Positions 25,225 through 32,646 of a stretch of DNA of 64,000 bases are shown here, piece after piece. How positions within the stretch are numbered: the stretch's first letter is position 1; each line of letters begins with the position of its first letter. The notes beneath the pieces were generated by a model. It made no database searches and was not told the DNA's origin. It saw nothing but the letters and a program-made list of their open reading frames with translations. Source of the DNA: Lachnospiraceae bacterium (GTDB lineage Bacteria > Bacillota > Clostridia > Lachnospirales > Lachnospiraceae); the NCBI GenBank assembly GCA_021153185.1, contig JAGKTY010000001.1, positions 62,001-126,000 on the forward strand. Reading direction: 5' to 3'. The translations under genes and the position numbers were made by a program.

Positions 25225-26259
25225 ATGCAAAAAAGTAATATACCATATGGAATGGGCAGTCAGTCAGTGAAACTGCCGGCACCTGTTTATATCAGACAGT
25301 CGGCATCGATTGTCGGAAGCAAGGAAAAAGAGGGACCGCTTGGAACAATGTTTGATTTTGCAAGTGAAGATGATTTGTTTGGAAAGGAGCTTTGGGAAGA
25401 GGCTGAGAGTGAATTGCAAAGGAGAGCCATTATCAAAGCAATCGACAAGGCAGGGCTTTTGCCGAAGGATATGCGTTATATTTTTGCCGGAGATTTGCTC
25501 GGGCAATCAATGGCGAGCAGTTTTGCTGCCGTGGACTTCGACATTCCGTTATTTGGATTGTTCGGAGCGTGTTCTACCTGTGGGGAGGCATTGAGTCTTG
25601 GGGCGCTTACCGTGTCAGGGGGATTTGCGGATTATGTCGTGTGTGCGACGAGCAGTCATTTTGCGAGTGCGGAAAAAGAGTTCAGATTCCCGCTTGAATA
25701 TGGCGGACAGCGCCCGCAGACGGCAGGCAGAACCTGTACGGCAAGTGGTGCATTTGTTCTCTCTTCGTGCGCGGACGGCTCACCGCGTGCAAAGATTACA
25801 GGATTTACGACCGGTAAAATTGTGGACTACGGAATCAGGGACAGCTTCAATATGGGGTGTGCGATGGCACCCGCAGCGATGTCGGTCATTGAAACGCACC
25901 TAAAGGATTTTGGCAGAAAGCCTACCGATTATGATGCCATTGTGACGGGCGATCTCGGAAATGTCGGAAGCAGGGCTCTTTGCGATTTATTGCTCGAAAA
26001 GGATATTGATATTACCGGGGTGCATAAAGATTGCGGCAGCTTGATTTACGACTGCAAAGAGCAGGATGTCGGGGCAGGCGGAAGTGGCTGCGGCTGTAGT
26101 GCCAGTGTGTTTTCTGCCTATATTTTGACGATGCTGGAAAAGGGCAGCTTTTCGCGTGTATTGTTTGTTCCGACAGGTGCACTGCTCAGTAAGACAAGCT
26201 ACAACGAGGGAAACAATGTGCCGGGAATCGCACATGCGGTTGTTGTAGAGAATGTGTAA
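25225..26259 (+). CDS. spoVAD: Stage V sporulation protein AD
   Basis: 344-aa thiolase-fold protein that binds dipicolinic acid on the SpoVA complex. Family blocks are present: GPLGTMFDFASEDDLFG, EAESELQRRAIIKAIDKAG, FGLFGACSTCGEALSLG and GEALSL-type Cys context, then GDLGNVGSRALCDLL. GSGCGCSASVFSAYIL lies near the end. Length is typical. It is monocistronic here, with its own promoter, whereas it usually sits between spoVAC and spoVAE. Confidence 0.95.
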   Translation: MQKSNIPYGMGSQSVKLPAPVYIRQSASIVGSKEKEGPLGTMFDFASEDDLFGKELWEEAESELQRRAIIKAIDKAGLLPKDMRYIFAGDLLGQSMASSFAAVDFDIPLFGLFGACSTCGEALSLGALTVSGGFADYVVCATSSHFASAEKEFRFPLEYGGQRPQTAGRTCTASGAFVLSSCADGSPRAKITGFTTGKIVDYGIRDSFNMGCAMAPAAMSVIETHLKDFGRKPTDYDAIVTGDLGNVGSRALCDLLLEKDIDITGVHKDCGSLIYDCKEQDVGAGGSGCGCSASVFSAYILTMLEKGSFSRVLFVPTGALLSKTSYNEGNNVPGIAHAVVVENV

Positions 26260-26310
26260 CAATTCAGAGCCATGCAAATTTCAAAAAAAGTGTCCATCAT
26301 GCTTGCATGA
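26259..26310 (+). repeat. Dispersed 52-bp element, copy 1
   Basis: An 18-nt block (ACAATTCAGAGCCATGCA), a 19-nt spacer and a 15-nt block (ATCATGCTTGCATGA) recur in inverted orientation at 52999-53050 with the same spacing, while the spacer has diverged. It begins at the spoVAD stop codon. The second block can form a small hairpin. Confidence 0.65.
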
Positions 26311-26346
26311 ATGGTGATGAGGCTGCATTCAATTTTAAAATAGGGC

Positions 26347-26375
26347 TTGATTTTAGGAGTGGGCTGGATTATACT
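26347..26375 (+). promoter_or_regulatory. Sigma-A-type promoter of the MATE gene
   Basis: TTGATT (26347-26352), a 17-bp spacer and TATACT (26370-26375). It lies 32 bp upstream of the start codon. Confidence 0.7.
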
Positions 26376-26407
26376 GTGAAAACATCTATACGAAAGGAGA
26401 GGACAAG

Positions 26408-27799
26408 ATGAAGCAGTTTAGACAGCGCTATTTGGGCGATCGGGCTTTTTATGGAAAGGTCCTGACCATTGCCATTCCTATTATCATCCAAAACTTCATA
26501 ACCAATTTCGTCGGTATGCTTGACAATATTATGGTTGGCCGTATGGGTACTGACCAGATGAATGGAGTTGCTATTGTCAATCAGCTGATGTTTGTCTTTT
26601 TCTTATGTGTGTGGGGTGCTGTGTCCGGCGCAGGTATTTTTTCGGCGCAGTACTATGGAAAAGGAGACCACGAAGGGGTGCGGGACACATTTCGTGGAAA
26701 AATCGTGCTTGTGAGCATTGTTCTGCTCATTGGCTGTGGTATCTTCCTTGTGTTTGGAGATACGCTTGTCTCGCAGTTTCTGCACAAGACAGATGGCGTT
26801 GGAAATGCGGAGGCGACACTTGCATATGCACACTCGTATCTGCGGATTATGCTCATTGGTCTTGTTCCGTTTGTAATTGGAAATGCATATTCCAATACGC
26901 TCCGTGATATCGGGCAGACCATGCTTCCGATGAAGGCGGGAATTATTGCAGTATTTGTTAACCTGATTCTCAACTATGTCCTTATTTTTGGACATTTTGG
27001 AATGCCCGGGCTTGGCTCAGACGGTGCGGCGATTGCGACTGTTGTATCCAGATTTGTCGAGACCGGAATTATGATTGTCTGGACGCATACGCACAAAGAA
27101 CAGGCGAAATTTATTGTGGGTGCCTACCGGACACTTCGCATTCCGCTTTCGCTTGTGAAGCAGATTATCATCAAAGGAACACCGCTTGCAGTGAATGAAG
27201 CACTCTGGTCGATCGGTATGACGGTATTAAACCAAAATTACTCACTAAGGGGACTGGCTGTCGTCGGTGCATTTAATATTTCAACAACCATTACCAATTT
27301 ATTTGGTGTCGTATATATCGCGATGGGAGATGCGGTTGCCATTATTGTCGGGCAGCTTCTCGGCGCCAAAAAAATGGACGAAGCAAAGGATACGGACCGG
27401 AAGATTATTTTCTTTTCGTTCAGCCTGTGTGTTGTGATTGCAGCGATTCTGGCATGTACGAGCAGTCTGTTCCCGGCGATTTACAATACAGAACAGCAGG
27501 TGAAGGATCTGGCTGCGATGTTGATTCGGATTTCCGCTTTGTTTATGCCGATGTGGGCACTGATGCACTGTTGTTATTTCACACTTCGGACGGGTGGCGT
27601 GACGTTTGTTACGTTCCTGTTTGACAGCTTCTTTATGTGGGTTGTGGAAATTCCGGTCGTATTTTTGCTTGCACACTTTACAGCAATTCCGGCACAGATG
27701 CTCTATCTCAGCGTACAGATGACGGAACTCATTAAGGTCGTGATTGGAATTGCACTTGTGAAAAAGGGGATTTGGGTGAAGAATATCGTAGGAAATTAA
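26408..27799 (+). CDS. MATE family efflux transporter
   Basis: 463 aa with twelve predicted transmembrane helices. The N-terminal IAIPIIIQNFITNFVGMLDNIMVGRMG and GAAIATVVSRFVETGIM match the NorM/DinF-like MATE fold, usually a cation-coupled drug or metabolite exporter. The substrate is unknown. It has its own promoter and terminator. Shine-Dalgarno AAAGGAGAGG at 26393. Confidence 0.9.
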   Translation: MKQFRQRYLGDRAFYGKVLTIAIPIIIQNFITNFVGMLDNIMVGRMGTDQMNGVAIVNQLMFVFFLCVWGAVSGAGIFSAQYYGKGDHEGVRDTFRGKIVLVSIVLLIGCGIFLVFGDTLVSQFLHKTDGVGNAEATLAYAHSYLRIMLIGLVPFVIGNAYSNTLRDIGQTMLPMKAGIIAVFVNLILNYVLIFGHFGMPGLGSDGAAIATVVSRFVETGIMIVWTHTHKEQAKFIVGAYRTLRIPLSLVKQIIIKGTPLAVNEALWSIGMTVLNQNYSLRGLAVVGAFNISTTITNLFGVVYIAMGDAVAIIVGQLLGAKKMDEAKDTDRKIIFFSFSLCVVIAAILACTSSLFPAIYNTEQQVKDLAAMLIRISALFMPMWALMHCCYFTLRTGGVTFVTFLFDSFFMWVVEIPVVFLLAHFTAIPAQMLYLSVQMTELIKVVIGIALVKKGIWVKNIVGN

Positions 27800-27814
27800 A
27801 TAATAGGGATGAGG

Positions 27815-27843
27815 AAGGGCACTGCGGGAGCGGTGTCCTTTTG
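27815..27843 (+). terminator. Rho-independent terminator after MATE gene
   Basis: AAGGGCACTGC / GCGGTGTCCTT with two G-T pairs and a GGGA loop, followed by TTTTG. Confidence 0.7.
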
Positions 27844-28012
27844 TTAAGTGCTGACGGCTCGCCAGGGTTTGCTATCTGATGGCATGCATGTCGCGCAGTA
27901 GATATGCAGTGTGAAATTGCGCGCCAAAGCATGGCGCATCATCTTGCAAACACGCTCTCGGACAGGTGAGTAGGTGGATGTATGAAGAATGGATTGGCGG
28001 AGCACAATATAA
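27844..28012. other. Non-coding gap with an imperfect inverted repeat
   Basis: No credible gene is seen between the MATE terminator and the DegV promoter. An imperfect long inverted repeat spans 27868-27950: TTTGC, GATG and CATGC on the left match GCATG, CATC and GCAAA on the right, with internal loops, around a GC-rich centre. No T-tract follows. It may be a decayed repeat element or a structured RNA; I cannot tell. Confidence 0.3.
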
Positions 28013-28035
28013 CAAGTAGTATTAAAAACTACTTG
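28013..28035. promoter_or_regulatory. Inverted repeat overlapping the DegV promoter -35
   Basis: CAAGTAGT and ACTACTTG are perfect inverted copies separated by 7 bp (ATTAAAA). The right arm overlaps the -35, a typical repressor position. The cognate regulator is unknown. Confidence 0.45.
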
Positions 28036-28061
28036 ATATAATATGGATGTGGTGCTATCAT
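28033..28061 (+). promoter_or_regulatory. Sigma-A-type promoter of the DegV gene
   Basis: TTGATA (28033-28038), a 17-bp spacer and TATCAT (28056-28061). The leader is about 60 nt. Confidence 0.6.
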
Positions 28062-28129
28062 ATAAATATGTGTAAATGCATGTGGTTTTGTGGCGTGCAT
28101 TATGTTGAAAGTGTGAAAGAGGAGTAGTT

Positions 28130-29014
28130 ATGCAATATCAGATTATTAGCGATGGTTCCTGTGATTTGCCACAGGAGATGACGAAAGAAAAGAATATACA
28201 TGTTGTGCCGTTTTATGTATCGTTTGATGACACCAATTATGTTCGTGAGATGGCAGATATCAGTGTGCGTGATTTCTACAATCAGATGGTTGAAAAAGAG
28301 GGTGTTTATCCAAAGAGTTCAATGCCATCCATTCAGGATTATTATGATGCTTTTGAACAGTATGCCAAAGAGGATATCCCGGTAATTTGTATTTGTATTA
28401 CAGAAAAGTTCAGTGGCTCGCTGCAGTCGGCAACGAATGCGAAGGAGATGATTATGGACGAGTATCCGGACGCCAAAATCACGGTCATCAATTCGCAGAT
28501 TAACACGGTTCTTCAGGGACTTTATGTGTTGGAAGCATGCAAGCTTCGTGACGAGGGGTATGATTATGAGGAGAGTGTTCAAAAGTTATTAGACATCCGT
28601 AGCAGCGGGCGTATTTTCTTTACGGTAGGAAATATTGAGTACTTAAAACATGGCGGCCGTATTGGAAAGCTTTCCGGAATTGCAGGCTCTGTGCTCGGGG
28701 TTAAGCCGCTCATCACATTAAAGGAGGGAGAAATATTCCCTTCCGGTATTGTCAGAAGCCGCAAAAAATCGATGGACAAGGTGATTGATCTTCTCAAAGA
28801 GTATCTGGATGAGACCTTTACGAATCCATCAGAGTACAGCCTTTGTATCGGGTATGGATACTCATATGAGGAGGCGCAGGAGTTTCAGAAGCTTGCACTC
28901 GATAGGCTTACTGACTACGGTGTGAAGGAAATTCCGTTATTCCAGATTGGTGCAACGATCAGTGTGCATACGGGCCCATATCCATTAGGGTTTGGTATTA
29001 TTAAAAAAGCATAA
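28130..29014 (+). CDS. DegV family fatty-acid-binding protein
   Basis: 294 aa. The N-terminal IISDGSCDLP and the central TEKFSGSLQSA followed by GNIEYLKHGGRIGKLSG match DegV, a family that binds fatty acids and acts as FakB, the acyl carrier for fatty acid kinase FakA. It ends IGATISVHTGPYPLGFGI, also typical. No fakA is in the window. The inverted repeat at its -35 suggests single-gene regulation, perhaps by lipid status, though this is a guess. Confidence 0.92.
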   Translation: MQYQIISDGSCDLPQEMTKEKNIHVVPFYVSFDDTNYVREMADISVRDFYNQMVEKEGVYPKSSMPSIQDYYDAFEQYAKEDIPVICICITEKFSGSLQSATNAKEMIMDEYPDAKITVINSQINTVLQGLYVLEACKLRDEGYDYEESVQKLLDIRSSGRIFFTVGNIEYLKHGGRIGKLSGIAGSVLGVKPLITLKEGEIFPSGIVRSRKKSMDKVIDLLKEYLDETFTNPSEYSLCIGYGYSYEEAQEFQKLALDRLTDYGVKEIPLFQIGATISVHTGPYPLGFGIIKKA

Positions 29015-29020
29015 TATATC

Positions 29021-29152
29021 TTTGGCGCGGAATTCTATGCCAAGTATCAGCTTATGAATGTCAAAAATCACCGGTTATATACAGGAAAATTTGAGCTGAA
29101 TGAGGTAGATTTGAATCACATAGAACCGGCAACCGAAAAACAAAGCCACTAG
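29021..29152 (+). pseudogene. Relic of an Rpn/PD-(D/E)XK nuclease-transposase C-terminus
   Basis: Seven bases after the DegV stop, a start-less 43-codon frame encodes FGAEFYAKYQLMNVKNHRLY and then TGKFELNEVDLNHIEPATE, ending at TAG. This pattern (YxKYxLMNxKxHxxYxxKFxL, then a DLxxIxxATE stretch) is typical of the C-terminal part of Rpn-family recombination-promoting nucleases that abound in Lachnospiraceae. The catalytic domain is absent. Confidence 0.6.
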
Positions 29153-29168
29153 TGCTGCGTCAACATGC

Positions 29169-29197
29169 TTGATTTTGAAAGTCGCAACTTGTATACT
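29169..29197 (+). promoter_or_regulatory. Sigma-A-type promoter of the 80-aa gene
   Basis: TTGATT (29169-29174), a 17-bp spacer and TATACT (29192-29197). It implies that the true start is the downstream ATG at 29219, not the one at 29165. Confidence 0.65.
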
Positions 29198-29218
29198 AGG
29201 GAAGAAGGAAGTGAGTTT

Positions 29219-29461
29219 ATGCGGGAAATGCAATTCAAAATGGAACGGCCGGGACTATGTGAGGTCGGACAGGCTGTTCACGTCACAGAAGGTGTTCTTC
29301 CAAGCAGTTACTACTACACGATAGACCCTTCGCTTGCGATGAGCGGAAATATTCCGTTCCGGGAAAGACTTAAGACAAGAGAAGGTACAGTCGTTGATGT
29401 CGTATCAAACGACCGCGGCTATTATGTGACTGTCAGCTTTATGGAAGATGACGTGAAGTGA
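29219..29461 (+). CDS. Uncharacterised 80-aa protein
   Basis: Begins MREMQFKMERPGLCEVGQ and ends in VTVSFMEDDVK. It has alternating hydrophobic residues suggesting a small beta-barrel, and no signal or membrane segment. I chose ATG 29219 because a good promoter occupies the first 18 codons of the longer frame and GAAGGAAG lies 8 bp upstream. ridA begins 43 bp downstream without an intervening terminator. I do not recognise the family. Confidence 0.7.
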   Translation: MREMQFKMERPGLCEVGQAVHVTEGVLPSSYYYTIDPSLAMSGNIPFRERLKTREGTVVDVVSNDRGYYVTVSFMEDDVK

Positions 29462-29504
29462 CGATATGCGTTTGTTGTATCAGTAAGGATTATAAAGGAG
29501 AAGA

Positions 29505-29885
29505 ATGATGAAAAAAATTAGCACAGACAAAGCACCGGCAGCAATCGGCCCGTATTCACAGGGTGTTGTTGCGGGAGATTTCTTATTTGCATCAGGACAG
29601 ATTGCAATCGTACCGCAAACGGGTGAGATTGTAGACGGCGGAATCGTGGAGCAGAGCGAACAGGTGATGAAAAATGTAGGCGCAATTTTAGAGGCGGCCG
29701 GCGTTTCGTATGACGCAGTTGTCAAGACAACATGTTTTCTTGCAGACATGGGAGATTTTGGAACCTTTAACGAGATTTACGGCAAATACTTCACGCAGAA
29801 ACCTGCAAGAGGCTGTGTTGCAGTCAAGACGCTTCCAAAGAATGTGCTTTGTGAGGTAGAGGTCATCGCCTATCTTGGCAAATAA
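29505..29885 (+). CDS. ridA: RidA family reactive enamine/imine deaminase
   Basis: 126 aa, full length for RidA, which hydrolyses reactive 2-aminoacrylate-type intermediates from PLP enzymes. Family motifs: KAPAAIGPYSQGVVAG at the N-terminus, FASGQI, the substrate-binding Arg in KPARGCVAV and Glu in CEVEVIAYL. Such a role fits a region with metY and cysK. The Shine-Dalgarno site is AAAGGAGAAG; ATG 29505 and 29508 are both possible starts. Confidence 0.93.
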   Translation: MMKKISTDKAPAAIGPYSQGVVAGDFLFASGQIAIVPQTGEIVDGGIVEQSEQVMKNVGAILEAAGVSYDAVVKTTCFLADMGDFGTFNEIYGKYFTQKPARGCVAVKTLPKNVLCEVEVIAYLGK

Positions 29886-29889
29886 AACT

Positions 29890-29918
29890 GTATAAAAAAA
29901 TGAGAAGGACACACACTA
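29890..29918 (+). promoter_or_regulatory. Sigma-G-like promoter of spoVAE
   Basis: GTATA (29890-29894), a 17-bp spacer and CACACTA (29912-29918): identical in both boxes and spacing to the spoVAA promoter. The -10 lies entirely in the left arm of the terminator at 29909. Confidence 0.6.
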
Positions 29919-29943
29919 TGTACTATAGTGTGTGTTTCTGTTT
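29909..29943 (+). terminator. Terminator after ridA overlapping the spoVAE -10
   Basis: A perfect 11-bp stem (ACACACACTAT / ATAGTGTGTGT) with a 5-nt loop, then a T-rich tail (TTTCTGTTT). Transcripts starting at about 29925 lack the left arm. Confidence 0.75.
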
Positions 29944-29989
29944 ACACATCGTTTTCAAAAAGGGATTGGAGAAGAGGAGGAATTGCAGT

Positions 29990-30346
29990 ATGGACTATGT
30001 GATCAGTTTTATTGTAGGTGGCGGAATTTGCGCACTTGTGCAGATATTGATGGAAAAGACAAAGCTGATGCCGGGGCGGATCATGGTGCTTTTGGTTTGT
30101 AGCGGAGCAGTGCTCAGCTTCTTTGGACTTTACGAGCCATTTGTAGAGTTTGCGGGTGCGGGTGCAAGCGTACCGCTTACCGGCTTTGGTCATCTTCTGA
30201 TGAAGGGTGTAAAGGAAGCAGTTGATGAAAAAGGGCTGCTTGGATTGTTCCGTGGCGGCTTTGAGTCCTGTGCTGTCGGTGTGAGTGCGGCGCTTATTTT
30301 CAGTTATTTTGCCAGTCTCTTTGCCAAGTCAAAAATCCGAAAATAA
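29990..30346 (+). CDS. spoVAE: Stage V sporulation protein AE
   Basis: 118-aa membrane protein with three to four helices. MDYVISFIVGGGICALVQIL, then FVEFAGAGASVPLTGFGHLL and KGLLGLFRGGFESCAVGVSA are SpoVAE hallmarks, related to SpoVAC (shared GAGAxVPxTGF). ATG 29990 follows GAGGAGG at 29973; the longer frame from 29900 starts inside the terminator. It stands alone, 4.7 kb from spoVAD. Confidence 0.95.
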   Translation: MDYVISFIVGGGICALVQILMEKTKLMPGRIMVLLVCSGAVLSFFGLYEPFVEFAGAGASVPLTGFGHLLMKGVKEAVDEKGLLGLFRGGFESCAVGVSAALIFSYFASLFAKSKIRK

Positions 30347-30369
30347 AAGAGTAGCAAACTGCTACTCTT
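30347..30369. terminator. Bidirectional terminator between spoVAE and the - strand cluster
   Basis: A perfect 10-bp stem (AAGAGTAGCA / TGCTACTCTT) with an AAC loop. A run ending CAATTTTTG follows on the + strand, and T-rich sequence (TTATTTTCGG) on the - strand. It overlaps the stop of the last - strand gene. Confidence 0.7.
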
Positions 30370-30760
30370 CCAATTTTTGTAAATATTCTTTGGCGGTCTC
30401 AACACGCGCTTTTGCATGACTTCCGTTTGCGTAGGCACGGATTGTTTCAATGGACTCCGGCTTCTTTGTGCCGAATCTTGCATTGATATATGCAAGTCTT
30501 ACATTGGCATATTCCCAATGCCTGTCAAATTCTTTTTCGTAATCATGCTCCGAAATCAGCTCTCTGAGACAAGAGTCATTGCCGACGACTTTTTCATTGA
30601 CCGCAAAGAATTCCAAGCGGTTTTCCAGCTTGCGCCTGTCATATTCTTTTGCAGTCTGGCCAAACAGGCTGAGAAGTACAATCATGCATACAAAGAAAAT
30701 GATAGAAAAGAAGATGAGTGGAATCATCTGTTTCAATGAGATGTTTGTTTTCTTATTCAT
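30362..30760 (-). CDS. Small membrane-anchored protein, 132 aa
   Basis: One N-terminal transmembrane helix (about 12-33) is followed by an external, mostly helical domain of about 95 residues rich in charged residues (WEYANVRLAYINARFGTKKP). It overlaps the upstream zinc-ribbon gene by 8 bp and is last in the - strand operon. No recognised family. Confidence 0.7.
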   Translation of the reverse strand: MNKKTNISLKQMIPLIFFSIIFFVCMIVLLSLFGQTAKEYDRRKLENRLEFFAVNEKVVGNDSCLRELISEHDYEKEFDRHWEYANVRLAYINARFGTKKPESIETIRAYANGSHAKARVETAKEYLQKLEE

Positions 30761-31496
30761 TAAACGCTTGTTTCATCCTTTCTCTTGTAATCGTTTCATA
30801 GTCATCACTGCCATCTAACCGGAAATCATTGTAGTCCTCGATCGTTTTGAGCTCCGAAACTTCTTCGGGCGTTAGCTGATAAAAGTTTTGGAGGTAGGCA
30901 TCTGCCTCCTTTTCAAGCTCTGCTTTAACCGCACTGTCCGGCAAATCATAAAAGAGCCTGTAACTGAGTACATCGCTGGAAGTGAGTGCTCTCGGCGTCT
31001 CGTGGTCATCGAGATTTTCTGTCTGCAAATCAACTGAGTGAAACAGCAGATAGAAGGAAAAGATGGCATACAGATCATCCTTGTATTTGGGATAATATTC
31101 AAAGCGTTCCTGTGTGGGGTCCGTATAAGCGGCAAGCGTGTAGGCGCGGAAATAATCGCCGTTTTCGAGGTATTGTCCGACCAGCTTTTGATTCTCCGAA
31201 AGTCTGCTTCCTGTTACCCAGTATTTGGAGCCTTGACCGAAGCGGTAATTGAAGCCGGCGTATAAGGCAAATCCCACAACCAGGAAAATTGCAAAGATTG
31301 CAACAAGCCGGATTGTCAGCTGCTTTATCGCCGAGTCAACGCCGCTTTCAATGATTTCCTCATGGGTTTCCATGAAATCTTTATCGACATCATAGATTTT
31401 TTGGGCATGCTCGACACCTGATTGATTCTGCGTGCCGCAGTACGGGCAAAAGAGCATGTCGGCACTCATGTTGGCGCCGCATTTTTCACAAGTCAT
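30753..31496 (-). CDS. Zinc-ribbon membrane protein, 247 aa
   Basis: A double CxxC zinc ribbon opens the protein (CEKCGANMSADMLFCPYCG). An amphipathic linker leads to one transmembrane helix (about 62-83) and then a helical extracytoplasmic domain of about 160 residues. The layout repeats that of the next gene upstream, suggesting paralogy. I start at 31496, with AGAAAGGA 9 bp upstream; the longer frame to 31553 runs into the neighbour. Function unknown. Confidence 0.72.
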   Translation of the reverse strand: MTCEKCGANMSADMLFCPYCGTQNQSGVEHAQKIYDVDKDFMETHEEIIESGVDSAIKQLTIRLVAIFAIFLVVGFALYAGFNYRFGQGSKYWVTGSRLSENQKLVGQYLENGDYFRAYTLAAYTDPTQERFEYYPKYKDDLYAIFSFYLLFHSVDLQTENLDDHETPRALTSSDVLSYRLFYDLPDSAVKAELEKEADAYLQNFYQLTPEEVSELKTIEDYNDFRLDGSDDYETITRERMKQAFNE

Positions 31497-31510
31497 ACGG
31501 TAAGTCCTTT

Positions 31511-32134
31511 CTATTTTTTGAGTGATTCTATGAGCTGTTGCTGGCGAAGACATTCCTCGTGCAGCGCGGCATCGATTTCTTCGTCATAGTGGCAGAAGTT
31601 CATAAAATACTCTGTTTGTCTAAGGTTATCATCTTCCAAAATATAGTCATATATTTTTTCCATCTGCTCCAAATCCTTTTGGGCATAGGCTGCGTCAAAC
31701 TCCTGTGGGAAGGTGTGCAGATACCAGGCGGTCCGATACGTGTAATAGTATTCGCTTCCAATGTAGTCGTCGCAGTTTAAAATTACCATGTCATACAGCG
31801 CATCCCAGTCTTTAGCCTCGTAGGCTTCTTCCATCTGTGCGGTCTTTTTATCGACTTTGTCAAGAGACCGATGGTAACTTGCGCTGTCTGTAAAAAATGT
31901 GAAAATCAAAATGACAGCGACAGCGATTGTTACAGTCATTGCGCCGGCAATGATGAGTGCAAGCTTTTTGGGCTGCTCAATCAGACGCTTCTTTTCAGCG
32001 GTCGTATCGGCAATCGCTTTTGCGGTACGCTCAGCACTCTTATCGGACAGAACACAGCCGCAATACGGACAGATTTCAAAAGAAGGATCGGTTATCCTTG
32101 CGCCGCAAAAAGGGCAGTTTTGTAATTCACTCAT
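31511..32134 (-). CDS. Zinc-ribbon membrane protein, 207 aa
   Basis: It begins with CPFCGARITDPSFEICPYCG, a zinc ribbon, then a charged linker, one transmembrane helix (about 58-81) and a helical domain with acidic, Tyr-rich repeats. Its start overlaps the DUF5721 stop by 4 bp (ATGA), a sign of translational coupling. AAGGAGG precedes the start. Function unknown. Confidence 0.72.
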   Translation of the reverse strand: MSELQNCPFCGARITDPSFEICPYCGCVLSDKSAERTAKAIADTTAEKKRLIEQPKKLALIIAGAMTVTIAVAVILIFTFFTDSASYHRSLDKVDKKTAQMEEAYEAKDWDALYDMVILNCDDYIGSEYYYTYRTAWYLHTFPQEFDAAYAQKDLEQMEKIYDYILEDDNLRQTEYFMNFCHYDEEIDAALHEECLRQQQLIESLKK

Positions 32135-32622
32135 AAAGCCTCCTTATATGAAATGGAAAGATTGTCGAGAGATTTTTTGAAATTCTGATCCCAGGCATGC
32201 TCTAAGGATTTGTCCGGTACAAAGGTCGTAAATGCGGTTCCTGTCAGAATAGAAAGCTTTCCGTGGTCAAACCGCACAGTAAACAAAAGTGCGGAAACCG
32301 TTTCAGGGTCGATGGAAAGCGCAAGCTTTGTAATCAAATTGTGTGTGTATTCCGTTGATGCATGCAACACAAACTGAAAAGAAACAGGCATCTTTTTGCC
32401 TTTGATGTGTTCAAAAATAATGGGACGAATGTCCCGGAAAGCCAGAAAGTTACCTAAAGGTAATTTTTCTCCTTCATAATAGTCAGCGTTGATATGACCG
32501 TCCAGGTGTACGGTGTATCCGAGCTTTATGAAGCCTTCTTCAAAATCAAAGGAATCGAAAGTTTCACAGCGAAGAAAGATATGCATAAACTGCTTTAAAT
32601 CCGTAATCTGTAAAGAAATCAT
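32131..32622 (-). CDS. DUF5721-like protein, 163 aa
   Basis: Starts MISLQITDLKQFMHIFLRCE and contains TFDSFDFEEGFIKLGYTVHLDGHIN. This pattern resembles DUF5721, a family of Clostridia proteins of the same length without known function; my assignment is by memory of the pattern. No membrane segment. Coupled to the zinc-ribbon gene downstream by a 4-bp overlap and 24 bp after the LytTR gene. Confidence 0.65.
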   Translation of the reverse strand: MISLQITDLKQFMHIFLRCETFDSFDFEEGFIKLGYTVHLDGHINADYYEGEKLPLGNFLAFRDIRPIIFEHIKGKKMPVSFQFVLHASTEYTHNLITKLALSIDPETVSALLFTVRFDHGKLSILTGTAFTTFVPDKSLEHAWDQNFKKSLDNLSISYKEAL

Positions 32623-32646
32623 GAAAAATCCTTTCGATGCAGGTGT

